A DNA stretch of 56,695 nt from NCBI GenBank assembly GCA_027576995.1, contig JANBQC010000124.1, positions 1 to 56,695 of the forward strand. Reading direction: 5' to 3'. Numbering within the stretch: position 1 is the first letter of the stretch; the number at the start of each line of letters is the position of its first letter. Positions 43,610 to 54,767 of the stretch are shown here, piece by piece. Under the pieces are notes generated by a model. That model ran no database searches. It was not told where the DNA came from and saw nothing but the letters and a program-made list of their open reading frames with translations. This DNA is from Dimargaris cristalligena (lineage: Eukaryota > Kickxellomycota > Dimargaritomycetes > Dimargaritales > Dimargaritaceae). The position numbers and the translations under genes are program-made.

Positions 43610-45418
43610 ATGAACAAAGGAGGGGGGCGACAAAGAGCCGCTTATGAGGGTGGCTCCCCCCAATATATACCCCTCACGTCCCCCCCCCCACTACTCGCTC
43701 ATTTAATACCCATTATTGCTCTTCCATCATTTACCCATTCTTGTCATTTGAAACCGTATTACCGTATCTTTTAGATCAGGGCATTTCTCCTGACCATTTC
43801 GCGGAGCTCAGATGCCGCATCACCTCCACTTTCTCTCTCTTCCCTCGTCTACCACTCGCGCGCCCTTTTCCTCTCCTACCATATGCCATTTTTCGTGTCC
43901 TTTCGTATTTTTAGTGTTCCTGCCATGTGCTTCCTCCCTTTCTCCGCCGATTTTTTCATGCCACTCCTATTTTTATGTATTTCTTATCTGAATCCTTTCA
44001 TTATTGGCACCTTTTACGAGTTTGGAACATTTAAATGACATGCCTACTCTCTACTAGTGTAGCTTTCCTCCTTGAAAATGAACGAAAAATACACTGCGTT
44101 TTACTGCTCCTTTCTGAGACTGTGCTACAATAAGGTTTTGCCTTGGGAAGAGGGAGGCTGATATCGGCCGAAGGGATCTCCTGTAGTTTCGAATCCACTG
44201 CCACAGACCTGTCGGTTGAATACTATTTGAAGCTAAGGCGACTACTAGTTGCGGAGGTGGGTAGATGTAGCTTAGTCCCAATCCTGTAGATCAAAAATCA
44301 AATGCCAATATTTTACCAACTAGATAGGATTTGAATCAAGCTGGCGCTAGTTTTGGGCTCAAAATGGGGCAAATACTAAGGAACCCCCCCCCCTCTACCT
44401 CATAACGACCGGGACATAGTCTGTCTGGTATCCTCTTTCAAGGCCATTGTTTCTCATAGGCCACCCGATGACCATCACGGCAACGGTATCACCAGATAAA
44501 TCCACTGGGACTGGCTTACTGCGACGCCCAGCCTAGCCCTTACGTAGTCGGCTGTCGAGTATAATAGTATTATAGTTAGGATTCTCCTTTTTGACCTATT
44601 ATAATAAGGCCCAGAGATAAATTTGTTACATGAATGTTTATTTGCCCTTGTGTGGGGGCATCTGGCGCAGTATGGTAGACCAAACTTAGCATTATGTGTG
44701 GCTACAATAGGAGAGAGAGAGAGAGAGTATAAGCCATAAGAGAGTAGAGAGTGCTATTTCCTCCGTTGGCTGCTAAGCCCACCTATCTCTGTGCTGCAAG
44801 CGGCCAGGCCCGTGCCCCCACCTCCCCCTTCCCCTAACCCCCCTCTCCTTTTTCCCCCACGCCTCCCCTTCCCTCCGAGTCACCCCAATATGAGGGGGAG
44901 AGGGGAGGAGGGAGGGGTGTATCTAAAAAACCAGCCAGAACCAAAGTTCCCCCCACCTCCTTCCATTGCATTTGCCCGGCTCCTTTATATATTTTTCTAC
45001 TGCTTTATACCATTACGGTACATCGCATTCCAACCCAAGACACGCCTTTGTCTATTCTCCCTCACTTGTACAATCGTACATACACACCCTGCTCACCGTC
45101 TCTGCTTTAGAGAGTGACCAGACACACCGCCTGTATTGTGTGCTTCTCTCCAACATACCTTCTCTCTTTTCCTTCTCTCTCTCTCACTTTATTTCCTTTC
45201 TTCCCATTCACTCTCTTAACCTTATCCCAAGCCTTTCGCTTAATTGTGGGGGCCAATTCACCTGACTCTTTTCACCCTCCCTACAACCTGTTTTCAGTTT
45301 TCCATCTTTCTTATTATACTCCCTCCTATTTTATTTTTTTATTTTCAACCTTTACCCCACCCACACCTGCGCCTATTCCCATCGTATCCCATCGTAGCGT
45401 AGCGTATCGTATTGCATC
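43610..45418. other. PKA 3' region and SEC17 5' region
   Basis: No gene seen. A (GA)n microsatellite lies at about 44710-44728. The 600 bp before SEC17 are CT-rich, and just upstream of the ATG is a short tandem pattern of CGTAT/CGTAG units (about 45380-45411). Confidence 0.4.
44711..44727. repeat. GA microsatellite
   Basis: An uninterrupted run of GA dinucleotides upstream of SEC17. Confidence 0.85.
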
Positions 45419-46285
45419 ATGTCCGAGTCCGAGGCCCGTAGTCTAATGGAACAAGCCGCCAAGAAAGCCACCAGCAAAGGCTGGTTCGGTTTCGGCGGGC
45501 CCAAGTACGATGAAGCCGCCGATTTATACCGTCAGGCGGGCAATGGGTTCAAGCTCGGCAAGAAGTGGAACGATGCGGGACATGCGTACCTCCGGGCGGC
45601 GGAACTGCTCATGGTAGCGGGGGAAAAGGATGAAGCGGCGAACCAGTACATCGCGGCGTCCAAGTGCTACAAGAAGGGCAACCCGGAGGAAGCGATCCAA
45701 ACGTTACGCAAAGCGGTGGAAGTCCTCAATGCGGGAGGCCGGTTTTATCCGGCGGCTAACCACCAGAAGGATATTGCGCAGCTGTACGAAACGGAACTGT
45801 TGGACCCCCGGGCGGCCATGGACGCGTACGAAGCGGCGGCGGAACTGTACAGCGGGGAAGAATCGGTGGCCCAGACGAATAACTGTCTCCTCAAGGTGGC
45901 GGCGTTTGCGGCCCAGCTGGAACAGTACCCCAAAGCCATGGAAATCTTCGAACGCATCGCGGCGGCCAGTGTCGATAACCAACTCACCAAATGGTCCGTC
46001 AAGGAATACTTGCTCAAGGCCGGGATTTGCCGGCTGGCGGCGGGCGACGACATTGCCACGCAAAATGCCCTGCACCGTTACCAGGAAATGGACGTGGCGT
46101 TCGGGTCGACCCGGGAATGCAAACTGCTGGTCCATTTGGCCGACGCGGCCCGGAACCACGATGTCGACGCTTTTACCCACTTTGTCTTTGAATACGACCA
46201 AATGACGAAATTGGATAACTGGAAAACTACCATTCTGCTGCGGGTGAAGAAGGCGCTGACCGAAGAGGAGGTGGAACTGACGTAA
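45419..46285 (+). CDS. SEC17: Alpha-SNAP, vesicle fusion adaptor
   Basis: A complete 288-residue single-exon protein, the usual length for this family. Alpha-SNAP recruits the ATPase NSF/Sec18 to SNARE bundles so that they are taken apart after membrane fusion. Recognisable blocks are GWFGFGGPKYDEAADLYRQA near the N-terminus with the membrane-touching WFGF loop (residues about 22-25), successive TPR-like helix pairs (WNDAGHAYLRAAEL, EAANQYIAASKCYKK), the YPAANHQKDIAQLYE helix, and the conserved C-terminus LLRVKKALTEEEVELT. The acidic end and the penultimate leucine stimulate NSF. The ATG is the first of the frame. Codon use is strongly GC-rich at third positions compared with its flanks, as expected of a well-expressed gene. 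Confidence 0.97.
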   Translation: MSESEARSLMEQAAKKATSKGWFGFGGPKYDEAADLYRQAGNGFKLGKKWNDAGHAYLRAAELLMVAGEKDEAANQYIAASKCYKKGNPEEAIQTLRKAVEVLNAGGRFYPAANHQKDIAQLYETELLDPRAAMDAYEAAAELYSGEESVAQTNNCLLKVAAFAAQLEQYPKAMEIFERIAAASVDNQLTKWSVKEYLLKAGICRLAAGDDIATQNALHRYQEMDVAFGSTRECKLLVHLADAARNHDVDAFTHFVFEYDQMTKLDNWKTTILLRVKKALTEEEVELT

Positions 46286-48306
46286 ACGCTCTTCCCTTCC
46301 CGTCTCCTTCACACTGGTGTCCCGGATCTTTCTATCGCTATCACTATCACGTCCCCATCGCCATCGCCGTTTTACCTGCTTGTCCATTCACGTACACATA
46401 CCATACACATCCCCCTCTATACACTTACGTAGTATTTATACCAATATAAATATAGGCCTAGCCGCTCCTAGGGGGGTGGGTTGCCTAGCTCTTTTACGTT
46501 GGCTCGAAGTTGTCGGCCTACTTTGGTTTTATTGTGGTGTGTTTTCCTCGGCTGGTTGTATCGCCTGAATCAATAATATTGTTCCGTTTGGGATACCCCT
46601 CATCACACACCACACATGGTCCATTTATTATCCTTATCTTTATCGTTCGATCCTCTTGCCTTTTTATTTCTCATTATTTTTTGGTGTAAACATAAATTCT
46701 ATTAGTATGATATTTGTAACCCTTGCCACAATAACAATACTCTTGTCTTGTATAGAGTTGTTATATTACCACCACGATATCCCACTATAGCTTTTGTAAG
46801 TCAATTTATACTTGTGTATATTGGTGAGATCCCCACACCATACCAAAAGTGATATGTTGTATACTCTACAGTAGTAGTCATCCCACACATACGAATAATG
46901 GTAATATATAGTGCACTTTCTTTGGACGTTCGTGAAATCTAACCAATATTACTCTATTGGTCTTGGTCAGTCAAGCACCAGACAATAAATAATGCCCGCT
47001 GTATTTAGTCTAATTCCGTACGTTTTGTGACCTCCCCCCCCAATCCCTACATACATTGATTCAGTACTGGCTATTTTGCTTTTAAATGACCCCCCCATTC
47101 ATATCTCCCCAAATCAAGGCACCCTTATAGTATCTATAATGAATTTGGCCCTGCACTTTCCACACACACACACATATATATATATATTATTTATCTTGAT
47201 ATTTGATCCTTGAAATGAAATCATACCAATAGGACTATAATAGTGAATCTTCAATGGTAGTCCGCAGGATTGTGGTTTTGACCAATCATTTCTCCGTGGG
47301 TCGCGGGCTATAACTGCCGCTCCTTTATGATCATGTTTTCAGCCTAGGAAAACGACCAACCGCGGGGTGTTTCTGAAGCTGGCGGCGATTGAGGAAAGGA
47401 ATAGTGGTGAAGGGATAGATACTGAGATTCGAGGCGTTATTAACCAAGTGGATTGGATAACCATAAATCACACTGATGTGTAATAATGACTAATCCGAAC
47501 TAATGAATTGGCAGGTGAGCATTCCCTTTTTAAATTGCATCCAGGCGGATTATCAAAGTATAGTAAGACGCCACCCGCACGCCAGCATCTCCCCTAGACC
47601 AACATCAGAAATCTCATCAAGCATGGCCTATTATTACGCCTGTCTTAAACCATTTGATATGGCTGCAGTAATTTCCCCTAAATCAGATGCATTCGCACCC
47701 CCCTCTTTAACTATGGATAAGTAGCCACTTAATCTATAATAGATGTAGCATAGGGGCTTCTTACTGTAGTGGGCCAAATACACAAGTTAGCATTAAACTG
47801 TCAGTTTTGATTTATTACCAGTAAACACTGCAGGACAAGGTGGTGGTCGTCAATTACCAAAGCAATAAATCAGCCACACCTATTAAAAAAATTTTTGCGA
47901 TGAAAGAGGGTAGGGATATGAACATATAAAACAGTTTGTATAAAGGAATACGGATATGTATAAAAAGAAATTATAAAAATAGGCGCAGGGTGAGCGAAAT
48001 GAAGAAGGGAGGGATAATGGACGGTGGTAATGCCCGCTTTGGCCCTGGCGGGAACAGAACGGGTGAAGGAGGAGGGGTGTGGTGATGAATAACACACCCT
48101 TATATATGCAATGTGAAGGTATCGAGATAATGGGGTTGCTAATAACCGTGTAATCTTTTATGGACAAAAAAGCATACCAAAATAGGCGAAGGAAAAAGAG
48201 ACAAAGGCAACGTTGGTGGCATGCGATATACCAATAATACGCACTACCTGGGCGCGATTGGCTTCGGTGAAAGCGGAGTCGAAGATAAAGAGAGGGATGG
48301 GTAGGC
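46286..48306. other. Intergenic region with exon-like open segments
   Basis: Between convergent SEC17 and the MATE gene. No complete gene could be assembled. A protein-like open segment on the + strand at about 47354-47480 follows a good acceptor (TGTTTTCAG) and reads RKTTNRGVFLKLAAIEERNS onward. I could not connect it to a start or a family. A CA/TA microsatellite lies at about 47161-47187. Confidence 0.35.
47161..47187. repeat. CA/TA microsatellite
   Basis: A (CA)n run followed by a (TA)n run, seen directly. Confidence 0.8.
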
Positions 48307-50019
48307 TTAGACATGAGTGGTTGACAGATACTCGTGGTCATCAGCGCCGACCCGCTTGCGGCACTTGGCCACCTCTTCTTCCCAGTCGGTTCGAAGGTAG
48401 AAATAGAACTGGCCGAAGCAAACGCTGAAAATACCAATGCAGAGACCGGCCCAGATTCCGTAGACGCCGTACTCCATCCGGAAACCAAGGAAGAGCCCGG
48501 CTGGGATAGCCAACACGTAGTATGCGGGGATGTTGAGCATAGCACCCAGCTTTTGCTTGCCCTGACCGCGCAGGATACCACCGGTTACGGTGGCCAACCC
48601 ATCGCAAACCTGGAACAGGGCCGCCACCTTCATCAGGCTGGCAACCATTTCCACGACTTCGGGGGCGCTGGTGAATACCCGGCCCCACCAACCGGCGGCG
48701 GTCAGGAAAAAAAGAGAGTTGGTTAAGCCAAGAGCCAAGGCGAAGACGATGGCCAGAGCACTGGACATACGCGCAGCCCGAGCCCGAGCGGCACCGAGCA
48801 GGTTACCCACGCGGGTGGTAATAACCACACCGATACCCTGGGGGATCTGGAAAGTGAGTGACGTGGTGGTCATGATGACGGACTGGGCGGCCAGCGAAGT
48901 GTTGCCAAAGTAGGACACGGTAAGCGACACGTACTCAAAGGCCCACCACTCGGCGCAGATCATCAGAACTCCGGGCAGGCCCAGTCGCAGGAACTGGCCC
49001 AGCTTACGGAAGCCCTGGCGGGACCATCCACCCCAGGCCTGGTAGCCGTCCACGTAGGCGGTGTAGAGGACTAAAAGGATAAACATAAGCCAGTAAGTGA
49101 TGCTAGTAGCCAGAGGGGCCCCGACAAAACCCAGGGCAATGGGCTCATACCAGACCAGGGCGTAGTTGGTCAACATATTGAGCGGGGCCACGATGCACAG
49201 GACGAGGGTGCTGGCGTGCATGATGCCCTGGGCCTGGAGGTAGCGTTTGACGCACTCGAATAGAAGGTTGGGCAGGCAGCCCAACATCAAATAGCGTAGG
49301 TAGGTGCCGGCCAGGCTGGCAATGACGGGATCCTGGTTTAGGGCGAGAAGAAGGGCCTCGCTATTCCACCAAATCAATAGAATAGGGATATGGCAAGCGG
49401 TGATCACTACGATACCACGCTGGAGGTAGGTGCCGACGGCGTAGACATCCCGGGCCCCCGTGTAGGACTGACTGCACAGGGTATCGAGAGCAGTGACGAG
49501 ACCGATACCGACCGCCCACCCGGTTACCGAGGCGAACATGCTGGCGAGGGCCGAGGCAGCCAGCTCATTGGCACCCAAGTGACCCAGAGAGAACACGCTG
49601 GCCATATTAATAGAGGACTGGAGCAGGTAGGTGAAAACCACGGGTAGGGTCAGTCGGCTGAGAATCTTGGCCTCGGTCCGGTATTCGGCCCATGAGGCTG
49701 GTTCGCTTTCCTCATAAAGACTAGAGGACGAGCTAAGTAGGGAACTCGAAGACGGAGAATTAATAAGAGTAACGGTGGAGTCGTAGGACGTGAAAGGGGT
49801 ACGACCACGAACCTCAGCGTCGCTAGTCTGATGGGCTTTGGTTAGCTTGGACCGACTGGGCCTCTTGGGTAGGAATGGAGTGGATTCGTCGGAGCTATTG
49901 GGTTCAGACGGGACGGGGGTAGAAGAGTTGGCGGTAGGGAGTAGAGAATCGGAGACTTCTAGAGTCACCTCGCGCCTCCGGACAAGGCCGAGGAGCTTGT
50001 TCCACCCGGGAAGGGCCAT
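48307..50019 (-). CDS. MATE-family efflux transporter
   Basis: A 570-residue single-exon membrane protein, similar to fungal and plant MATE exporters such as yeast Erc1, which exchange protons for drugs or metabolites. Residues 1-115 are a hydrophilic, Ser/Thr-rich cytoplasmic tail. About twelve membrane helices follow from RLTLPVVFTYLLQSSINMAS (about 126) onward. Signature features are the first-lobe ALDTLCSQSYTGA block, LNQDP, SLAGTYLRYLML and, in the second lobe, IMTTTSLTFQIPQGIGVVITTRVGNLLGA. The C-terminus is short and charged. The ATG at 50019 is the first in frame. A TATATATTA motif lies about 160 bp upstream on the minus strand (about 50177-50187). Substrate cannot be read from sequence. 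Confidence 0.94.
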   Translation of the reverse strand: MALPGWNKLLGLVRRREVTLEVSDSLLPTANSSTPVPSEPNSSDESTPFLPKRPSRSKLTKAHQTSDAEVRGRTPFTSYDSTVTLINSPSSSSLLSSSSSLYEESEPASWAEYRTEAKILSRLTLPVVFTYLLQSSINMASVFSLGHLGANELAASALASMFASVTGWAVGIGLVTALDTLCSQSYTGARDVYAVGTYLQRGIVVITACHIPILLIWWNSEALLLALNQDPVIASLAGTYLRYLMLGCLPNLLFECVKRYLQAQGIMHASTLVLCIVAPLNMLTNYALVWYEPIALGFVGAPLATSITYWLMFILLVLYTAYVDGYQAWGGWSRQGFRKLGQFLRLGLPGVLMICAEWWAFEYVSLTVSYFGNTSLAAQSVIMTTTSLTFQIPQGIGVVITTRVGNLLGAARARAARMSSALAIVFALALGLTNSLFFLTAAGWWGRVFTSAPEVVEMVASLMKVAALFQVCDGLATVTGGILRGQGKQKLGAMLNIPAYYVLAIPAGLFLGFRMEYGVYGIWAGLCIGIFSVCFGQFYFYLRTDWEEEVAKCRKRVGADDHEYLSTTHV

Positions 50020-51404
50020 ATTATTAAACAGGGGAAAACACTATAGATAGAAATATGCAGGACAAGGGAAGCGGACCAGGGGACACGGCGACTGGAGCGC
50101 GAGAGGTATACTTGTTGAATAGAGGAGAAAAATGGAGGGAGAGGTTTTATGGGGGTAAAACAGGAGGGCGGGGCGTAATATATACGGGTGAGACTGGGTT
50201 TGGCTAAATACTAAGCGAGGCCGCCAAACTAGGTCGAGGCTACAGGGGGGGTATATAAAGAGGGATAGAGAAAGTGTGGTTGAGAGAAGGGTATCAAGGC
50301 GGATTTATATTGGCCGCGTAGGGTGTGTTGTGCACAGGGGGGAAATGATGATGACAACGCTAAAGTATAAAATGCCGAAAAAAGAGCAGCGAGGAGATAA
50401 GCGAAAAAAAACCGGTCGGTCGGTAAATATGGAAGTTGTAAAAACACGGCACTACAAAGTGTGTAACCGGTCAATTTGGCTATGGGAGAGCTAAATTAAG
50501 CAAAGGCAGTGTGCCGCTAATGCCGGCCAACTAAGGGGGATGGTATAGGGGGAATGAAGGTAAGATACGGCTAAACAATAGGGATCACCTTTCAGGTTAG
50601 AAAAAAATGAAGAAACGAGCAAGAGAGGGGTGGAGGAGGCCAGCGGCTTTTATAGGAGGATTGATTTGAACAGACCCTTCTCAAGCACGATTAGCGAATG
50701 CCAGTGAATGTATGCGCATACATCCACCAACTTAACTTAGGGAGAGAGCTGGCCAACCGAATATGAGGTAAGGTGCCACATCGATTGCCCCCCTCCACTT
50801 GGGATAATGAACAAGGGAATATCAACGAAATATAAAAAATCCAAGAAGCAATAGCAGCGACTGTTACCCGCCTCCCCGTGGCTGGCCATTGGCCCGTCTC
50901 CCCATGGCCTCCCACACTCCCTACTGGGCCATCCCCGCTCCAGTCGCCGGTTGGTTAACGGGCGAATGAGAGACTATAGATAACTAAGAGTAGTGCTGCT
51001 GGCCTCACTGAGTTTAGCATATGAGAAGGAGGACAAAGGGACCCACCAACCGGAGTAATAATATAATACCTTTCCGCCTCTTCTCGCCATTCGGGCCCAG
51101 AAAGGCGACAACTGCGATACATATAGCCTGAGCATCGCACGGGTATGTGCGGAAGACAACTTGACCCAAACGCGAACAACACACCCCTATTCACTTGGCC
51201 CATTTTTGAACCACACCCTGCAGCCACACTGTTAACGTCCCCAGGCCTTCCCTACTTCTCCACCCCGGTTTGTTATGTCGCCTTCTATTGCGAGGCTGCA
51301 GCGGGCAGTGCCAACGCATCTTCGTTTCATCGTCGATGGAAGAGGGTCGTGGGGACATTGGAGGCGGATTGGCCCACCTTCCGGCGAACTGACACCATCG
51401 CTAC

Positions 51405-51441
51405 CATAATTATAATTATAATTATAATCATAATCATAACC
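51405..51441. repeat. ATAATT-type tandem repeat
   Basis: A tract of AATTAT and AATCAT hexamer units. In one + frame it reads as poly-isoleucine, which argues against coding. Confidence 0.8.
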
Positions 51442-52277
51442 ACGAAGCACAGAGGTGTGCGTTGATGACAGGGGTGGACGGCGAGGAGGTGCTGCTAACC
51501 CTCGGCGGATTAGCAGTGGCGGACAGCGGGCGAATAGACCGCTCCGCTAATCTAGAGTGTGAGGTAGTAGTGGATTACCGAACCCCCCCGTACTCTGTCA
51601 GCCCACAGTCATTTTACATTTTCCATTCACTGCCAAGTTCGGATTACCCCTCTCCACCTCCACCACACCTCTCTTCCTCCTTCCTGTCCTCGGCCGATCT
51701 TCTTGGCTCGTTTTTGCTGGCCATTGTTGAATGATTTATAATAGGGACTGGCAGGATGGGAACGAGAATAGGTCTCCGCAACTGCAAGCCAGCGAAACCG
51801 CACCGCCCTTCCCGATTCAGTCCACTCCATGGGTAACCCACCCATCCCTTATCGTTACAGTACATTCCATTCCATTCCATTACACTCTGCCCTACTATAT
51901 TCCAACCACCACCCCTTGCAACCGGGACTTGACCCTTCGCCGGACCAAGCGAATTCCTAGAGTCCGACTGGTGTTACCTTTCCTGTCTGATCCCGCCACC
52001 GCGCTAATTATCCGATGTTTCCTTAGCCTAGGCCTAGCGGGTGCCATTCGCCATCGCAAGCCACCGCCGCTACTGGGTATCCGCAACCCATTAATCAAAC
52101 CGGCGCTGGTCCGTACGGGGGGTACTGATAAAAGGGTCCATAGTGAAAAAGTATATGGGTAGATTCAACCATCGTCAAAGCACCGAATGTAATCATTGAA
52201 TAAGATTATTACGTAATTTACTTGGGGGTTGCCATCCCCTGTAGCCTGCGAAAACACGTCACAAAGGCACATTAGAC

Positions 52278-52430
52278 TACATTGAACTGGGTGAAATTCG
52301 ACCCAGCTGTACAAGGTTTTAAATGATGTGTATGAGAAAATAGGCGGGAGATTCATTTTTAACCAGTAATTTTTACCTCATCCAACGGATTTTTCGTTAT
52401 ACAGCCTGGTTGAACCTCTCCCAACTTGAG
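52278..52430 (-). repeat. MITE-like repeat, copy 5 (inverted, degenerate)
   Basis: Read on the minus strand it begins TTGGGAGAGGTTCAACCAGG, continues with CTGTATAACGAAAAATCC and ends with CTTGTACAGCTGGG, in the same order as the other copies. The outermost palindromic bases are eroded. Confidence 0.6.
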
Positions 52431-53772
52431 CTGTTTTTCCCTCTAAAAGGGAATTGGCCGGCCGGTTGGGATAATCCGTGGATGGAGAAAATGAGATACC
52501 CTGAGCATACCCCACCATCCCGTCTTTGACGGATAATGAAGAGAATTCCATGAACCCCACCACCACACCAGTGTGGTAAAAAACACAAAGAGAGAGTCGA
52601 AAATAATACCGGTACGGTGGATGGGAGGCATATTTATTAAGGTGGCTGCTGTAAAGGAGGGACACATGCGATGGTGCCCAAACATTGCACCATGCTGGGC
52701 GGCGGCTATGTTGCTAGCTAGGATCATGGCTTATCTGTATATGGGAAGGTGATTAGGTAAGTTAATACCAGAATCAGCCATTACTAAACTGAATCAAACT
52801 GAGTGGCTAAGAATAGACTAATTCCAGGGATGGGCGTTTCCACAAACCAATCCCAATCGAGCCGGGTGAGAGAGGGAGAAAAGGCACGGCCACTGAATTC
52901 CGGGAACCTTACCTATTTAAATCATATATGGTTTGCTAATGGGGAAGTACATGAAAGGCGTTATAGCTAAGTAATAATAGGGCAGCTTTAATGATCCGGA
53001 GAATGTATAGGAGGGTCGCAGTAATGTTGGTGGCCCCGCGGTTGGTGGGGATTCCGCTGTATCGCATTTTGAGCGATATACGAGGGTGATGATGATAAAT
53101 GGGTTGTGTATTGTATACTAAACCCTCCTAGTTCAACACTATGCTACCTGCTACTTACTACAACTGAGTTGAACGCTTCCAATATTCATTTTCCGGATAT
53201 CGCTGAAGATACCGGAGCTCTCGGTACTGGCCCATGCACTTTCATTGCTGAAATCAAATACGCTCTAGCGAGTGCGGTCTAGTTTACTACTGCATCCTTC
53301 TTTATTTTTCATATTATATGATTCTCGATAAGCGTTTGGACCAATTACCTCCCCCATCCTGCGATCTCTAAAGAGTCTGGTCGAATGATTACGTTGACCT
53401 GGTGGCAACTTCAGGGTTGTAAATACGGGGGGGAGGTTCCAGTTCTCCCCCATACGCCGAATAACTCGCCTGATGCAACGGGTGTTGCTGGTTAAGCACG
53501 CCCTTCCCACCTATTCCTCCATTGACATGTTAAGCAGGCCCCCTTATACGGGCGTGAGGATTCCTGTCCATATCCCTAAAATGAAAATCATTGCATGCTC
53601 ATGATACACAAGGCTAACTAAAAAGTTGACTATATTGTTTTTGTATTGGGGATGCTTGGCCAAAATACAAATCCACCCAATGGTTAGCTGCTGGTAGACC
53701 ACGCCGCTGGTGTCGTGGTAAAAATAAGGCGGCTATCGAAATCCCAGTCCCACAGATACAATTGACAAGGGT

Positions 53773-53773
53773 A

Positions 53774-53819
<46 letters not shown>
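53773..53819. repeat. Compound CT/TA microsatellite
   Basis: About twelve CT units followed directly by about eleven TA units, located just downstream of the aldo-keto reductase stop codon on its 3' side. Confidence 0.9.
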
Positions 53820-53888
53820 GCTTATAAAACCAAGGCCCGTTTTATTATTACGAAGTCTGGTAGAAATTAAGGTGCCTCTCTCCCTCCC

Positions 53889-54767
53889 TTAAAGGCCGGT
53901 AATACCCAGCACTTTACTGTGGTCGATAAATTGGGCCCGCTCCTCCAGGTCGTTAATTTCGGCCATTTCGCCGTCGGTCAGGGACATGCCTTTCATGTTG
54001 GATGCAATCCGCTGGGGGTCTGTCGACCGGGGGACGACCGAGGTACCTCGCTTGATGGCCCAACTCAACAGGACCTGGGCCACGGTTTTGTTATGGGCCT
54101 GCGCGATGCGATTAATGGTGGGATCGTTCCGCAAAGCCTTACCGGCCGTGCCGCCCAGCGGACTAGCCGCGATCATATGAATCCCGTGGTTCCGGCAATA
54201 CTCGAGCAATTCCCACTGGGGGTGAAAAGGGTGGAGTTCCACCTGATTAAGAACGGGGGCTATTTTACCCCCGCGGGACTGCAGATGGTTCAGGTCGGCT
54301 ATACTGAAATTGGATACCCCCAGGGACCGAATGCGGCCTTCGGTGACGAACGTCTCTAGTTCGGACCACGTTTCGCCGATATCGTGGGTGCGGTCAATGG
54401 TTAGTTTACCGCCGGCCCCCGTGTGGAACGCCACGGGAAAGTGGAGCAAGACGGCGTCCAGATAATCCACTTGCAGGTCCTGTAGCATCTTTTCGACGGC
54501 GGGCCGAACATGGTGGCGCCGGTATTCGGTGGGCCATAGCTTGTACGAAAGGAACAGCGGTTCGCGGGGGATGTCGAATCGTGCGAGGGTATCCCCTAAA
54601 ATATGGGCCGTCCCAAAGGCCGATGCCGTATCAAAGTGGCGGTAACCACTCTCTAGAGCATATTGGACCGACGTACTGACCTGGGACTTGGTCATACGCC
54701 ACGTTCCTAAACCGACCGCTGGTATCCAGCGGCGGTTGGCTAGTTGAAACGCATCCTGGACCGACAT
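53889..54767 (-). CDS. Aldo-keto reductase with altered active site
   Basis: A 292-residue single-exon protein with the full TIM-barrel layout of the aldo-keto reductase superfamily, which reduces carbonyls with NADPH. Conserved are PAVGLGTWRM, HFDTAS (Asp46), YKLWPT (Lys76), LLHFPVAFH (His109), SLGVSNFS, NQVELHPFHPQ and VPRSTDPQRIASN for cofactor binding. The catalytic tetrad is Asp-Tyr-Lys-His, but at the Tyr position (Asp+5) this protein has Phe51 (codon TTT, 54617-54615 on the minus strand). Arg replaces the usual Lys in the PKS-like cofactor motif, which is a common variation. The rest of the fold looks intact, so this is not a decayed pseudogene. Either activity is lost or another residue serves as acid. 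The ATG is the first of the frame. Confidence 0.93.
   Translation of the reverse strand: MSVQDAFQLANRRWIPAVGLGTWRMTKSQVSTSVQYALESGYRHFDTASAFGTAHILGDTLARFDIPREPLFLSYKLWPTEYRRHHVRPAVEKMLQDLQVDYLDAVLLHFPVAFHTGAGGKLTIDRTHDIGETWSELETFVTEGRIRSLGVSNFSIADLNHLQSRGGKIAPVLNQVELHPFHPQWELLEYCRNHGIHMIAASPLGGTAGKALRNDPTINRIAQAHNKTVAQVLLSWAIKRGTSVVPRSTDPQRIASNMKGMSLTDGEMAEINDLEERAQFIDHSKVLGITGL

Larger units (their letters stand above)
50020..53888. other. Gene-poor region with MITE-like copy 5 and microsatellites
   Basis: No supportable gene. Contents seen: a TATA box on the + strand at about 50250-50260 (GTATATAAAGAG) followed by a 48-codon basic open frame from about 50346, an ATAATT repeat at about 51405-51441, repeat copy 5 (52278-52430, inverted) and a long CT/TA microsatellite (53773-53819). 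The frame at 52990-53089 is short and ends without recognisable content. Confidence 0.4.

Noticed and set aside
51145..51465. 106-codon frame ending in poly-isoleucine
   Set aside because: The isoleucine run is just the ATAATT tandem repeat read in one frame.
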